From a bacterium (GTDB lineage Bacteria > Bacillota > Clostridia > Lachnospirales > Lachnospiraceae), in the NCBI GenBank assembly GCA_022774325.1, contig JALFNN010000086.1, positions 1-56,035 of the forward strand: a stretch of DNA of 56,035 nucleotides, in the 5' to 3' direction. Of the stretch, positions 43,321 to 53,292 are shown one piece after another. Made by a program: the position numbers and the translations under genes. How positions within the stretch are numbered: the stretch's first letter is position 1; the number at the start of each line of letters is the position of its first letter. The notes under the pieces were generated by a model that saw only the letters and a program-made list of their open reading frames with translations, searched no databases and was not told where the DNA came from.

Positions 43321-43965
43321 ATGAGAGACACGATTGTATCGAAAGAAGACATCCATGAGGCTTTAGTAATACGCCATTCTGAAGAAGTGCAGAAGCGCCT
43401 TGAGGCGGGCCGCGTTGCCATCGCAGGGCTCGGCGGTCTGGGTTCCAATGTGGCATTTGCCCTGACGCGTATCGGTGTCGGGCATCTTCATCTCGTCGAT
43501 TTTGACGTTGTGGACCTGACCAACTTAAACCGACAGCAATATTTTCTGGAGCATGTCGGAATGCCGAAAACAGAGGCTTTGAAATCCGAGCTTCTGCGCA
43601 TCAATCCTTATCTTGATATCGTAACCGATCAGGTACGTGTGACCGAAGAAAATATTGAGATGCTTTTTAATAATGAAGACATTATCTGCGAAGCATTTGA
43701 TGTGCCGGAATGCAAGGCCATGCTGGTAAATGGCGTTCTGGAGCATTTTCCGGAGAAAAAACTGGTATCGGCTTCCGGAATGGCGGGGTTTGAGAGCAGT
43801 AATCTGATCCATACCCGGCGGGTCCTGCCGAACTTCTATCTCTGCGGAGATGAGGTCACCGAGCCTGCCTACGCGAGGGGGTTAATGGCTCCCCGGGTTG
43901 CAATCTGCGCGGCCCATGAAGCAAATATGATCACGCGCCTGTTACTTGGCGAAGAATGTGTATAA
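43321..43965 (+). CDS. thiF: ThiS adenylyltransferase ThiF
   Basis: A 214-residue E1-like enzyme. The ATP site is AGLGGLGSNVAFALTRIGVG (from about residue 35), followed by LVDFDVVDLTNLNRQQYF and the conserved acidic residue in CEAFDVPECKAML. It is the compact ThiF form seen in Clostridia, without the C-terminal zinc-binding and rhodanese parts. Six bases after thiS. Confidence 0.92.
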   Translation: MRDTIVSKEDIHEALVIRHSEEVQKRLEAGRVAIAGLGGLGSNVAFALTRIGVGHLHLVDFDVVDLTNLNRQQYFLEHVGMPKTEALKSELLRINPYLDIVTDQVRVTEENIEMLFNNEDIICEAFDVPECKAMLVNGVLEHFPEKKLVSASGMAGFESSNLIHTRRVLPNFYLCGDEVTEPAYARGLMAPRVAICAAHEANMITRLLLGEECV

Positions 43966-43995
43966 GAAGAAGCAAAACAGAAAGAAGGAAACCTT

Positions 43996-44772
43996 ATGAG
44001 TAAGACAAATGACAAATTTATCCTCGGAGGACATGAATTCACCTCCCGTTTTATCCTCGGCTCCGGCAAATTTTCGCTGGACCTTGTAAAAGCATGTATT
44101 GAGAAGGCGGATGCTCAGATCATTACGCTTGCGCTGCGCCGTGCAAATGAGGGCGGTCTCGCCAATATCCTGGACTATATCCCGGATACCGTTACCCTCC
44201 TTCCGAACACCTCCGGCGCCAGAACTGCGGACGAAGCAGTCCGGATCGCCCGCCTTTCCCGCGAAGTGTGCGGAAGTGATTTTGTTAAAATTGAAGTGGT
44301 ACATGACTCCAAATATCTGCTGCCGGACAATTATGAGACTATCAAGGCGACAGAGATTCTCGCAAAAGAAGGTTTTGTCGTAATGCCGTATATGTATCCG
44401 GATCTGAATGCCGCACGTGATCTTGCAAATGCAGGTGCTGCCTGTATCATGCCGCTTGGTTCTCCGATCGGCTCCAACAAGGGTCTTTGTACCAAAGAAT
44501 TTATTCAGATCCTGATCAACGAAATCGATCTTCCGATCATTGTCGATGCCGGAATCGGCCGTCCTTCCCAGGCCTGCGAAGCGATGGAAATGGGTGCTGC
44601 TGCCGTCATGGCAAATACCGCGATTGCTACTGCAGGGGATGTACCAGCCATGGCTGAGGCCTTCAAGAAAGCAATCGAAGCGGGCCGAAGCGCTTATCTT
44701 TCCGGCATGGGAAGAACACTCGACAAAGGTGCCAGCGCATCTTCACCGCTGACCGGTTATCTTCAGGATTAG
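43996..44772 (+). CDS. thiG: Thiazole synthase ThiG
   Basis: A 258-residue TIM barrel that forms the thiazole phosphate from DXP, dehydroglycine and ThiS thiocarboxylate. Signatures: [10 protein letters not shown], the Schiff-base lysine in [23 protein letters not shown] and [20 protein letters not shown]. It runs directly into thiH with an AGGAGG site between. Confidence 0.96.
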   Translation: MSKTNDKFILGGHEFTSRFILGSGKFSLDLVKACIEKADAQIITLALRRANEGGLANILDYIPDTVTLLPNTSGARTADEAVRIARLSREVCGSDFVKIEVVHDSKYLLPDNYETIKATEILAKEGFVVMPYMYPDLNAARDLANAGAACIMPLGSPIGSNKGLCTKEFIQILINEIDLPIIVDAGIGRPSQACEAMEMGAAAVMANTAIATAGDVPAMAEAFKKAIEAGRSAYLSGMGRTLDKGASASSPLTGYLQD

Positions 44773-44784
44773 GAGGTGCGATTT

Positions 44785-46026
44785 ATGAGTCAGGATACCA
44801 TAACAGAGAATTCTTCCAAAGAGCACTGGAACGAGAGTATCGTAAATGAAGTGATTCTGGAGGATTTAAAGCAAAACCGAATCGACCACATGACGTATCT
44901 GCCGGGAATGGAGGATCCGCATTCCGATATCATGGACAAAGTCATTGATGCCATGAACCATTATGATTACGAGAAATATACCGAAGCTGACGTGCGCCGC
45001 GCACTTGCCCACGACAACCGTACTCCGGAGGATTTCGCAGCGCTTCTTTCTCCTGCCGCCCTCCCGCTCCTTGAGGAGATCGCGCAGGAGGCACGACGGG
45101 AGACACGGAAGCATTTCGGCAACAGTGTTTACATGTTCACACCGCTCTATATTGCCAATTACTGTGAAAATTATTGTATTTACTGCGGTTTTAATTGCCA
45201 TAACAAGATCAATCGTGCTATGCTTAACCCGGAACAGATTGAAAAAGAGATGCAGGCCATCGCTGAAACCGGACTTCAGGAGATTCTGATCCTGACCGGT
45301 GAAAGCCGTGCCAAATCCGATGTAAAATACATTGGTGAGGCCTGCAAGATCGCCCGGAAATACTTCCGAGTCATCGGCCTTGAGGTGTATCCGATGAACT
45401 CGGACGAATATGCTTATCTCCACGAATGCGGAGCGGACTACGTAACTGTTTTCCAGGAAACTTATAATTCCGATAAGTATGAGACGCTGCATCTTGCAGG
45501 GCACAAACGTATTTTCCCATATCGTCTGAACGCACAGGAACGTGCTCTGATGGGCGGAATGCGTGGTGTCGGCTTCGGTGCTCTTCTGGGACTGGATGAC
45601 TTCCGCAAGGATGCATTTGCCACAGGCTATCACGCCTACCTGCTTCAGCGGAAATACCCTCACGCCGAGATTGCATTTTCCTGCCCCCGGCTTCGCCCGA
45701 TCATCAACAATGACCGGATCAATCCGATGGATGTTCACGAGCCCCAGCTTCTTCAGGTTGTGTGCGCTTACCGTTTGTTCATGCCATTTGCCAGCATCAC
45801 AGTCTCCACTCGTGAGTGCGCAAGAGTGCGTGATAACATGGTAAATATTGCTGCAACGAAGATTTCCGCCGGCGTCAGCACCGGTATCGGGGAACATGCG
45901 GATGATATTGAAGAAAAAGGCGATGACCAGTTCGAAATCTCTGATGACCGGTCTGTCAAAGAAGTTTATGACGCGCTTCTGGCGCATGATCTTCAGCCCG
46001 TTATGAATGATTATATTTATGTATAG
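44785..46026 (+). CDS. thiH: 2-iminoacetate (dehydroglycine) synthase ThiH
   Basis: 413 residues from the ATG at 44785 (AGGAGG eight bases upstream). A radical SAM enzyme that splits tyrosine to dehydroglycine and p-cresol; the Fe-S motif is CENYCIYC (CxxxCxxC). ThiH rather than the oxidase ThiO fits an anaerobe. Other signatures: LILTGESRAKSDV, LEVYPMNSDEY, GIGEHADDIEEKGDDQFEISD. Confidence 0.96.
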   Translation: MSQDTITENSSKEHWNESIVNEVILEDLKQNRIDHMTYLPGMEDPHSDIMDKVIDAMNHYDYEKYTEADVRRALAHDNRTPEDFAALLSPAALPLLEEIAQEARRETRKHFGNSVYMFTPLYIANYCENYCIYCGFNCHNKINRAMLNPEQIEKEMQAIAETGLQEILILTGESRAKSDVKYIGEACKIARKYFRVIGLEVYPMNSDEYAYLHECGADYVTVFQETYNSDKYETLHLAGHKRIFPYRLNAQERALMGGMRGVGFGALLGLDDFRKDAFATGYHAYLLQRKYPHAEIAFSCPRLRPIINNDRINPMDVHEPQLLQVVCAYRLFMPFASITVSTRECARVRDNMVNIAATKISAGVSTGIGEHADDIEEKGDDQFEISDDRSVKEVYDALLAHDLQPVMNDYIYV

Positions 46027-46041
46027 CAATGCATCTGACTC

Positions 46042-46104
46042 TCCTGGTACGGCGTTTTGCAGGCGCCACACCGGCACCGCCATTTGCAGATTGCCGTACC
46101 AGGA
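46042..46104 (+). repeat. Long hairpin between thiH and thiE
   Basis: TCCTGGTACGGC (46042-46053) is exactly complementary to 46093-46104. The 39-base loop is GC-rich with further self-pairing (GGCG/CGCC). There is no U tract. It probably protects the thiH 3' end or tunes expression of the last gene. Confidence 0.7.
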
Positions 46105-46119
46105 AAGGATGATTGATAT

Positions 46120-46746
46120 ATGAATGATACGAATAACGATTGCGAACATAATCCATTTCAGAATGTGATCGCCGTTACCAACCGGCACTTAAGTAAACGG
46201 CCCTTTTTAGAGCAGGTCGAAAGAATCTGCAAATGCCACCCGGAAGCAATCCTGCTGCGCGAGAAAGATCTTTCGGCAGATGAATACAAAAAGCTTGCCG
46301 CACAGGTCCTGGAAATATGCAGGACTTACGATATTCCCTGCATTTTGCATACCTATGTCCAGGTTGCGAAAGAACTTGGAACGGGGAACATCCATCTGCC
46401 GCTTGAACGTTTTCGCAAATATGATGCCGAGATAAAAGAAGGGACTCTGCCGTATACATTCTACGAACCTTTCGTAAGTATTGGCACTTCTGTTCATTCG
46501 GTAGGTGAAGCCAAAATTGCGGAACGACTGGGCGCGTCTTATATCACCGCAGGTCATATCTATGCCACCGACTGCAAAAAGGATCTGCCGCCGAGAGGAA
46601 CAGAGTTTCTTCGCAGTATCTGTCAGGCTGTGAATATTCCGGTCTACGCTATCGGAGGGATTAACCCGGGAACCGGTCAAATCGAAGAAGTGAAGGAGTG
46701 CGGGGCAATCGGAGGCTGTATTATGTCGGGGATGATGGAAATATAG
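46120..46746 (+). CDS. thiE: Thiamine phosphate synthase-like protein (ThiE/TenI)
   Basis: 208 residues: VIAVTNRHL, LREKDLSADEYKKLA, LHTYVQVAKELG, GTSVHSVGEAKIAERLGASY and PVYAIGGINP make up the ThiE/TenI barrel. ThiE joins HMP-PP with thiazole phosphate; TenI, its paralog, is a thiazole tautomerase. Clostridial thi operons with thiSFGH usually carry this gene, and the two roles cannot be separated here. AAAGGATG precedes the start. Its last 70 bases overlap the convergent sbcC. Confidence 0.85.
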   Translation: MNDTNNDCEHNPFQNVIAVTNRHLSKRPFLEQVERICKCHPEAILLREKDLSADEYKKLAAQVLEICRTYDIPCILHTYVQVAKELGTGNIHLPLERFRKYDAEIKEGTLPYTFYEPFVSIGTSVHSVGEAKIAERLGASYITAGHIYATDCKKDLPPRGTEFLRSICQAVNIPVYAIGGINPGTGQIEEVKECGAIGGCIMSGMMEI

Positions 46747-49376
46747 CTCCCGTTTTTCCCTTTCAGGATCTCCAGCTTCACAGGGATCACGTCTTTCAGC
46801 ATTTCTACATGGGATATGATTCCGACCAGGCCGTTGGCCTTTTGTATTCCCTGAAGGACTTCCAATGCATCGTAAACGGAATGTTGATCCAGTGTTCCGA
46901 AGCCTTCATCGACAAACATGGCGCCAAGGCGCATGCCGTTCCCCTGGGTCTGTACGATGGTCGAAAGGCCAATTGCAAGGCTGAGTGCGACAAGGAATTT
47001 TTCTCCTCCGGACAGGGTCGTCACGCTTCGTCTCTCGCCGCTTAAGGCGTCCAGTACTTCCAGTTCCAGGCCTCCTTTATGGCTGCTTCCTGCGATCTCA
47101 TTGGTCCGATAGAGGCGGTAGCGTCCGCCATGCACCTGTTTCAACAGGCGATTGGCCTCTACGGTGACCGAGGAAAGCATCACGCCGAGCACATATCTTT
47201 GAAGGCTGATCCCGGATCTTCCTCTGAGTCGTCCTGCAAATTCCAGATTCGCGTCGACACGGATGCGTTCTGTCTCATATTTTGCTTTCCGTTTGGCAAG
47301 GGAGTCTTCTATTCGTTTTATGCGCTGAACCTCCTGCTGTGCCAGAATCAATTCTTTGGATCTGTTTTTCTGCTCAGTCTCAGAAATCTGCAGTTCGTAT
47401 TCCATCTCTTTCAGCTTCGGCCGGATCTTTCCTTCCAGTTTTTCCTGTTGTTTTTGCTCTTCAGTTCTCACATTTTCCAAAGTAGTCCGATAGGAAATCA
47501 ATGTCTCCCGGCAAGTGTTCTTTTCCTTTGTCTGCATCAGGCTGCGAATAAATTCTTCCTCATCTGCAAATCCATGCTCTGATAATGCCTGCTTCCATAT
47601 CGTTTGCTGTTCTTCAAATCGCAGTTTTCCCTCTTTGGATGCTTCTAGCGCTTTCGCGAGCTGCACGTTCGCCGCAGTCACTTCTCCCTGAACTGCTGTC
47701 AGCAACTGCTGGATCTGTTTCTCTTCTTCCCGGAAAGAAAGAATCCATGTTTCTGATGTTTTACGCTCCTTCAAAAGCTGCATCGCATTTTCGATACCGC
47801 TAATTTTCTGCCCCAGAAGTTCTTCATAGGCAGTTTGAAGGGCAATCATATTCTGCTCAGCTTTTCCGGCCTCCTGCTGTAAATTCTGGTATACCGCTTC
47901 CGCGTTCCTGCGAAGTTCTGCATTCCTGCTGACTGCTTTGGTGCATGCGTTGAGCTTTTTATTCAGGGTATCCAATTCCTTTTCTGTCACCTTCTTCTGG
48001 CTCAGTCTCGCCGGCTTCGGATGTTCCCTGCTTCCGCACACCGGGCAGGGCTCTCCAGGTATCAGCTTCTCAGCCAGCGTACCACTGATTCCGTCCAGAT
48101 ACTGTTTCTGAGCAGAGGAATATGCATCCATACACTTTTGCTGACTTTCCATCGCTTCCATCCAAACAACATTGGCCTGTTCAAAAGACTGTTTCTTGTC
48201 CGCAAGCTTTTTCTTCAGCAGGTTCCATTCTTTTTCAGCGTTTTCTGCCACACCTTTCTTCTGTTCCAAAGATTCATACAGACCCTCTGCACGCTCCAAC
48301 AATGCAAGACGTTTGGTTTCCCGATCGTATGTCACCCGCATTTCTTCATGCTTATTCTGCTTGTTCTGTATTCCCTGCAGTCTGCATTCAGCCGCAATTT
48401 TTTCTTCTTCTGCGGACTTCTGGGCATTCTTTCGCCGGGCATATTCCTCTTTGGCTCTGACCGTCTCTGCATATAAAGGCTGGATCTGATCCGCTATATC
48501 CGATTTGGCAAGCCTTTGCGCGGTCGCTTCCATCTTTCCCGCTTTTGCTTTCAGCTGCTCCATTTTTATCTGCCATTTTTCCAGAACTTCAAATTCCGCA
48601 TTCAGTAGTACTGCCTGCTCATAACGCCTTTTCTTTTCTGCCGTTTCTTTTTCCACACGTTCGGCAAGACTTTGCAGACGGATCAGTTTCTGCTCTTTTT
48701 GGGCTGCCAGGATCTGCAGTTCTTCCACATTTTCACAGGAATAGTCTTTCAGGCGGCTTTGGATATCTGCTCTTTCCCGGATGAGCTTTTGGTCTTCTTC
48801 CGTAATTCTCCGATAAATCTCCTCCGCGATCTTTTGCCATTTGTCCGCCCCAAACAGACTGACGAGGATGCTTTCTTTTTCTGCCGAATCCGAAACCAGA
48901 AATCGCTCAAACTGTCCCTGCGGAAGGATCACGACCTGTCGGAACTGCTCATCGTTTAAGCCGATGATTTCTTCTGCCTTGGCGCTCACGTTCTGCTTTT
49001 TAGGATTTGCAAATATCGGAACATAATTTCCATCCTCCAGAACCATACAATTGTGATAATCCCTCAGATTCTTTCTCCCATAACGCAAAGAACGTGTGAA
49101 TTTATATCTCTTTTGACCGGCATCAAATACAAATTCCACCATTGTCTCATCTTCTTTTTCCGCCAGTTTGCAGCGCATCACGCTCATATCCCCCCGCAGT
49201 CCGCCGCTGGATTTACCATAAAGTGCATAACAGATAGCGTCCAGAATCGTCGTTTTCCCGGCGCCCGTCTCACCGCAGATCAGAAAGAGCCCACTCTTTT
49301 CGAGTGCCTCAAAATCAATAAACTGTTCTTCCATATAAGGACCAAAACAGCGAAATCTAAGCGATACAGGTCTCAT
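46677..49376 (-). CDS. sbcC: Exonuclease subunit SbcC (Rad50-like), extended C-terminus
   Basis: An 899-residue SMC-like ATPase: Walker A GETGAGKT (35-42), Q-loop VVILPQGQFERFL, two long coiled coils joined by the zinc hook GEPCPVCGSREHP in the middle, signature LSGGEKFLVALSLAIGLS and Walker B AMFVDEGFGTLD. With SbcD it opens DNA hairpins and degrades double-strand ends. The family normally ends near LEILKGKNGSYISI; here 15 or so further residues (PDIIQPPIAPHSFTSSI) are read antisense to thiE, implying loss of the native stop. Start overlaps sbcD (ATGA). Confidence 0.92.
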   Translation of the reverse strand: MRPVSLRFRCFGPYMEEQFIDFEALEKSGLFLICGETGAGKTTILDAICYALYGKSSGGLRGDMSVMRCKLAEKEDETMVEFVFDAGQKRYKFTRSLRYGRKNLRDYHNCMVLEDGNYVPIFANPKKQNVSAKAEEIIGLNDEQFRQVVILPQGQFERFLVSDSAEKESILVSLFGADKWQKIAEEIYRRITEEDQKLIRERADIQSRLKDYSCENVEELQILAAQKEQKLIRLQSLAERVEKETAEKKRRYEQAVLLNAEFEVLEKWQIKMEQLKAKAGKMEATAQRLAKSDIADQIQPLYAETVRAKEEYARRKNAQKSAEEEKIAAECRLQGIQNKQNKHEEMRVTYDRETKRLALLERAEGLYESLEQKKGVAENAEKEWNLLKKKLADKKQSFEQANVVWMEAMESQQKCMDAYSSAQKQYLDGISGTLAEKLIPGEPCPVCGSREHPKPARLSQKKVTEKELDTLNKKLNACTKAVSRNAELRRNAEAVYQNLQQEAGKAEQNMIALQTAYEELLGQKISGIENAMQLLKERKTSETWILSFREEEKQIQQLLTAVQGEVTAANVQLAKALEASKEGKLRFEEQQTIWKQALSEHGFADEEEFIRSLMQTKEKNTCRETLISYRTTLENVRTEEQKQQEKLEGKIRPKLKEMEYELQISETEQKNRSKELILAQQEVQRIKRIEDSLAKRKAKYETERIRVDANLEFAGRLRGRSGISLQRYVLGVMLSSVTVEANRLLKQVHGGRYRLYRTNEIAGSSHKGGLELEVLDALSGERRSVTTLSGGEKFLVALSLAIGLSTIVQTQGNGMRLGAMFVDEGFGTLDQHSVYDALEVLQGIQKANGLVGIISHVEMLKDVIPVKLEILKGKNGSYISIIPDIIQPPIAPHSFTSSI

Positions 49377-50500
49377 GATAATTCACCTTCTTTCTCACAC
49401 CATTCCAGTACTTCCTTAAAAAGTGAAAGCTGTTCTTCATTTGGAAGGGCTCCGCCATTTTCCCCGCAAAATCTCATCATGATATCCACTTCGTCCAGCG
49501 ACTGAAGTTCTCCTACCGTCAATGCCGTCTGACCGTCCCCTTCTTCCAATGCTTTCCCGTAAAGCTCCAATAAATAAGGAAACTTCTGCTGCAATGCGGA
49601 CAACAGTTCCAGACCGGCATACCGGTCACTTACATAGAGCCTCAGATAATCCTCTGACAGATCTTCCCTTTCTATGATTTCTTCATAGGTCCCCCGCACA
49701 GTTTTACGGTCATGCAGCATCTGAATCGGTATGGTTTGAATCTCGGAAGATTCGGTATCGATGAGCACGACTCCTTTTTGCTGGCCCTCTTCATTTCCAA
49801 AGGAATACTTTACCGGGCTTCCCGAATAACAGATATGCTCGTCGATCATCTGCGGCTTGTGAATATGCCCGAGCGCAACATAATCGAAGCCTTCAAATAC
49901 ATCTTTGGAAACAGCCGATGCCTGTCCGACTCTCGCCGACCGGTCCGATTCGGAAAGCTCTGCACTTACGATCAGCGCATGTGCCACCACAATATTGAAA
50001 CGAGACGGATCCATCTCTTCCCGGATATGGTCGCAGACGACTTTCATTGCTTTCTCCTGAGAAGTAATCTCTGTACTTTTCTCAGGGAACAAGGCGATGA
50101 CCTCCTCGCGGTTAAAAAAGGGCAGCGGGTAAATCGCTGTATTCCCGGCAAGGATCGGTGTGATCTCTCGGGTCAGGCGGCCCGACACATAAAGTCCCGC
50201 TCCCTTAAGCAGCTCACTGCATGCCGCGAGCCGCTCTGCACCATCGTGATTTCCTGCGATCACGACCATCTTTTTCCCCATATCCGCACAGATTCTGGTT
50301 GTTGCCTCATTATAAACAGAGATTGCTTCCGCATTGGAAACACTGCTGTCATACACATCTCCCGCAAGCAGAAGGATATCTGCCTGTTCTTCTTCTATGA
50401 TGCCATATAATTGTTCCAAGAAGAAACGCTGGTCACCTGCCAGCGTTCCGGTTCCGACCGACATTCCAAGATGCCAGTCCGAAGTATGCAATATTCTCAT
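49373..50500 (-). CDS. sbcD: Exonuclease subunit SbcD (Mre11-like nuclease)
   Basis: A 375-residue calcineurin-like phosphoesterase with the metal ligands in HTSDWHLG (Asp8, His10), LAGDVYDSSVSN, IAGNHDGAERL, VAHALIV and GHIHKPQ. The Mn2+-dependent nuclease partner of SbcC, translationally coupled to it. Confidence 0.95.
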   Translation of the reverse strand: MRILHTSDWHLGMSVGTGTLAGDQRFFLEQLYGIIEEEQADILLLAGDVYDSSVSNAEAISVYNEATTRICADMGKKMVVIAGNHDGAERLAACSELLKGAGLYVSGRLTREITPILAGNTAIYPLPFFNREEVIALFPEKSTEITSQEKAMKVVCDHIREEMDPSRFNIVVAHALIVSAELSESDRSARVGQASAVSKDVFEGFDYVALGHIHKPQMIDEHICYSGSPVKYSFGNEEGQQKGVVLIDTESSEIQTIPIQMLHDRKTVRGTYEEIIEREDLSEDYLRLYVSDRYAGLELLSALQQKFPYLLELYGKALEEGDGQTALTVGELQSLDEVDIMMRFCGENGGALPNEEQLSLFKEVLEWCEKEGELS

Positions 50501-50567
50501 GAATTTTCAGCTCCTTATCTCAAATCCAGATATCCACTCTCAGGAAGATATACATCCAGAAAATTCT

Positions 50568-52025
50568 TTACTGGATATCCTCATCATTAAAAGGATCCCC
50601 GCATTCCGGACAGAAGCGTGGCGGATTTGCCGGGTCAGCCGGTTCCCATCCGCATTTATCGCAGCGGTAGAGCGGGATGCCTGCCGGTTTTTTCGCTCCG
50701 CATTCTGTACAGAATTTTCCTTTGTTCACCGTTCCACAAGAGCAGGTCCATCCGTCATCGGCCGGTTTCGGCGATCCACATTCCGGACAGAATTTGCCGT
50801 TTACTGTTGCGCCGCATTTACATTTCCATGATCCTGCAGGCGCCGGTTCCGGCTTCTTTGTCCCGCATTCCGGGCAGAATTTGCCTTTTACAACTGCACC
50901 GCAGCTGCATTTCCACGTGTCGGTCGCAACTGCCTGTTGCTGTGCTGCCTGCTGCTTTGCCGCTGCCTGACGGTTTGCCTCCTGCTGTGCCGCCTGCTGC
51001 TGAACTCCGGCATTGTAGAAATTCTGCGCGGCTTGGAATCCTCCTGTACCGCCGCCTGCATTCATTGCCATTCCCATACCGAAGAATCCGTTCATGGAGC
51101 CGTTCGGATTGGATGCGGCATTTTCCATTGCAGCTGCAGTTGCATCTGTCATGCGCCCTGCCATCATAAATGGATTGCTTCCCATAGAAGCGGCGTCTTC
51201 CATCTGATTGATCTTCTTCATATCCTCTTCCGTCAGCGTGATCGGATTGAGGGCAATTCGCTGGATCGTAATACCTCTGCGTTCTGACCATTCATTCCGC
51301 AACGTATTGTTCATCGCGTCTTTCAGTTCATTTGCATGCGCAGGAATCTGAGCCGGACGAAGCTGCAGCTCAGAAAGTGCTGCAAAAGCAGGCTGCAGAG
51401 CATCGATAAACTCGGTCTTCAGCTGTCCTTCAATCTCATCTTTTGTAAATTCCTGTTCTACGTTTCCACAGACCTCTGAATAGAAGAGGATCGGGTTTGT
51501 AATCTTATAAGAATAAACACCGTTGCATCTGACCTGAACCGTTCTGCGGATACCGATTTCTTTATTTACCACGTCAAACATAAACGGATTCGGTGTTCCG
51601 AATTTGTTATCCATAATCTCTTTGGTGTTAAAGTAATATACTCGCTGATCCTTTCCGGCGTCCCCGCCATATGCAAAACGTTTTCCGATATTCAGGAATG
51701 CTTGCTTGATGCCGTCTCCCAGATCCCCCGTAAAAATACTTGGCTCTGACGAAGTATTATAAGTGTACTCTCCCGGTTCTGCGCAGAATTCTACGATTTT
51801 CCCCTGATCCACGATGATCATGCACTGCCCGTTCGCCACAGCGATTCCGGAACCATTGGTGATTACATTATCGTTCCCCCTTGTGTTGGATGAACGTCCG
51901 CTCGTTCTTTTCTTTCCTTTCACAACCAGAACATCATTGGCAAGTGCATCACAGTAGAAAAACTCCAGCCACTGATCTGCCAATGTCCCGCCGATTGCCC
52001 CCATTCCTGCTTTAATTAATCCCAT
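50568..52025 (-). CDS. SPFH-domain protein with four C-terminal zinc ribbons (YdjI-like)
   Basis: 485 residues. The N-terminal two thirds is an SPFH/band-7-like domain of the virion-core/YdjI type (MGLIKAGMGAIGGTLADQWL; GKIVEFCAEPGEYTYN; YYFNTKEIMDNKFGTPNPF). A Gly/Ala/Gln-rich linker (about 300-370) leads to four Cys4 ribbons, three of them near-identical (CSCGAVVKGKFCPECG type). In B. subtilis YdjI recruits the phage-shock protein LiaH/PspA homolog to the membrane. AAGGAG precedes the start. No PspA gene is in the window. Confidence 0.85.
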   Translation of the reverse strand: MGLIKAGMGAIGGTLADQWLEFFYCDALANDVLVVKGKKRTSGRSSNTRGNDNVITNGSGIAVANGQCMIIVDQGKIVEFCAEPGEYTYNTSSEPSIFTGDLGDGIKQAFLNIGKRFAYGGDAGKDQRVYYFNTKEIMDNKFGTPNPFMFDVVNKEIGIRRTVQVRCNGVYSYKITNPILFYSEVCGNVEQEFTKDEIEGQLKTEFIDALQPAFAALSELQLRPAQIPAHANELKDAMNNTLRNEWSERRGITIQRIALNPITLTEEDMKKINQMEDAASMGSNPFMMAGRMTDATAAAMENAASNPNGSMNGFFGMGMAMNAGGGTGGFQAAQNFYNAGVQQQAAQQEANRQAAAKQQAAQQQAVATDTWKCSCGAVVKGKFCPECGTKKPEPAPAGSWKCKCGATVNGKFCPECGSPKPADDGWTCSCGTVNKGKFCTECGAKKPAGIPLYRCDKCGWEPADPANPPRFCPECGDPFNDEDIQ

Positions 52026-52067
52026 AATTGAATTCTCCTTTCACTGCTTGTTAATTATCTTTATGTA

Positions 52068-53114
52068 TTATCCTTTCGCAAGTTCCACTCCTGTAATCAC
52101 CCACTTAAATGGGTTCTGCACTTCACTGACCGGTGAAATGTGGACGGCTGCATACTCCTCAATCTCTCCTTTGAACAACAATGTTACATCTACATTCCGG
52201 TCATCGGTCACTTCCATCGACCGAACGACTACTGTAGAGTCATCTACTGTAAAATTGGCTTTCACAATAACAGAATCTTCCGCACTTTCCGGCCAGATGA
52301 TGCCATCGCTCTCCTTGATATCAGGGTACACTCCCGTTTCCGGAAACATGGCCTCCGCATACTTGTTCAACGTTTCATAATCCAGATAAATATTGCCTTC
52401 CGCATCTGCATCTGCAGTCTGAAGCGTCACAATTGTAACCGCGTTCGCAATCGCAGTCCAGAACTGCTCAGGCTTATATGCGATATCTTCTTCGACTCTG
52501 ATCGATAATCCGGCATATACGGCACAAAGTGAGAGAATCGGATCCGTTATTTCCGGACAGGTCGCATGGGGTTCCTCTCCTGCAACCTCAAATACCTGCT
52601 TTCCATCTTTTCCGTCCTCCATCAGATACCACACTGCGGTTTTGTCTCCTTTAAATGCAGTGATACGATACAGCGGTATGCACTCCGCGAGATACCCGTC
52701 GAACTCATAGACCTTACCGGCTTTTGTCTCCACATTAAACATGCAATCCACCGGGCGGAAATATAAGGGGGCTTCCATCCACTCTCCCTGTTCCAGCGTC
52801 ACATACACATCATCTACATCTGAGCAGAACCGAATCTTCTTGCCTTCCGTCTCTTCCGAAAAACCGGACAGCCACATCTGCGCGTTCCCCAATTCCTGAT
52901 ACTCTTCGGAATACAGATCCGTGTAAAATGTCAACCGGAAATCATCATTTTCCGTTTCGTCTGTGTTGTCCACGGAAACGGGCTTATTTTCGCCATCCGT
53001 TGCTGTCTCTAAATTTTCAGACCCCGTCTGTTCTTTTTCCGTTTCATTTTCCTTGCACCCTGCACAGCCGACAAGCAGTACCATAATCAAAATCCATGCC
53101 AGTATCCGTTTCAT
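52068..53114 (-). CDS. Secreted lipoprotein of unknown function
   Basis: 348 residues beginning MKRILAWILIMVLLVGCAGC, a lipoprotein signal with the lipobox VLLVGC, then an acidic linker rich in Glu, Thr and Asn (25-58) and a mostly beta-sheet acidic domain. No family recognised. AGGAGG precedes the ATG. It lies 42 bases upstream of the SPFH gene on the same strand and may be expressed with it. Confidence 0.85.
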   Translation of the reverse strand: MKRILAWILIMVLLVGCAGCKENETEKEQTGSENLETATDGENKPVSVDNTDETENDDFRLTFYTDLYSEEYQELGNAQMWLSGFSEETEGKKIRFCSDVDDVYVTLEQGEWMEAPLYFRPVDCMFNVETKAGKVYEFDGYLAECIPLYRITAFKGDKTAVWYLMEDGKDGKQVFEVAGEEPHATCPEITDPILSLCAVYAGLSIRVEEDIAYKPEQFWTAIANAVTIVTLQTADADAEGNIYLDYETLNKYAEAMFPETGVYPDIKESDGIIWPESAEDSVIVKANFTVDDSTVVVRSMEVTDDRNVDVTLLFKGEIEEYAAVHISPVSEVQNPFKWVITGVELAKG

Positions 53115-53222
53115 CGCATCACCTCCTGAGCATTTTCTATATTACTAATTTACCATGATTTGAGACAAAATAATATAGTGATAAACATTATTTTTCGTTA
53201 ACTTCTGTAAAATTCATGCCAT

Positions 53223-53265
53223 TAAAAAAGGTGCACAATCTGTATTTAATCAAATTGTGCACCTT
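53223..53265 (-). terminator. Intrinsic terminator of the Na/Pi cotransporter gene
   Basis: AAGGTGCACAAT and ATTGTGCACCTT arms (53254-53265 and 53228-53239) with a 14-base loop, followed on the minus strand by six T residues. Confidence 0.88.
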
Positions 53266-53292
53266 GTCATATGATAAATTCTATTTTCCCGC

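Noticed and set aside
44866-46188. A 440-codon open frame on the minus strand
   Set aside because: Antisense to thiH and the start of thiE, composition unlike a real protein, no start signal.
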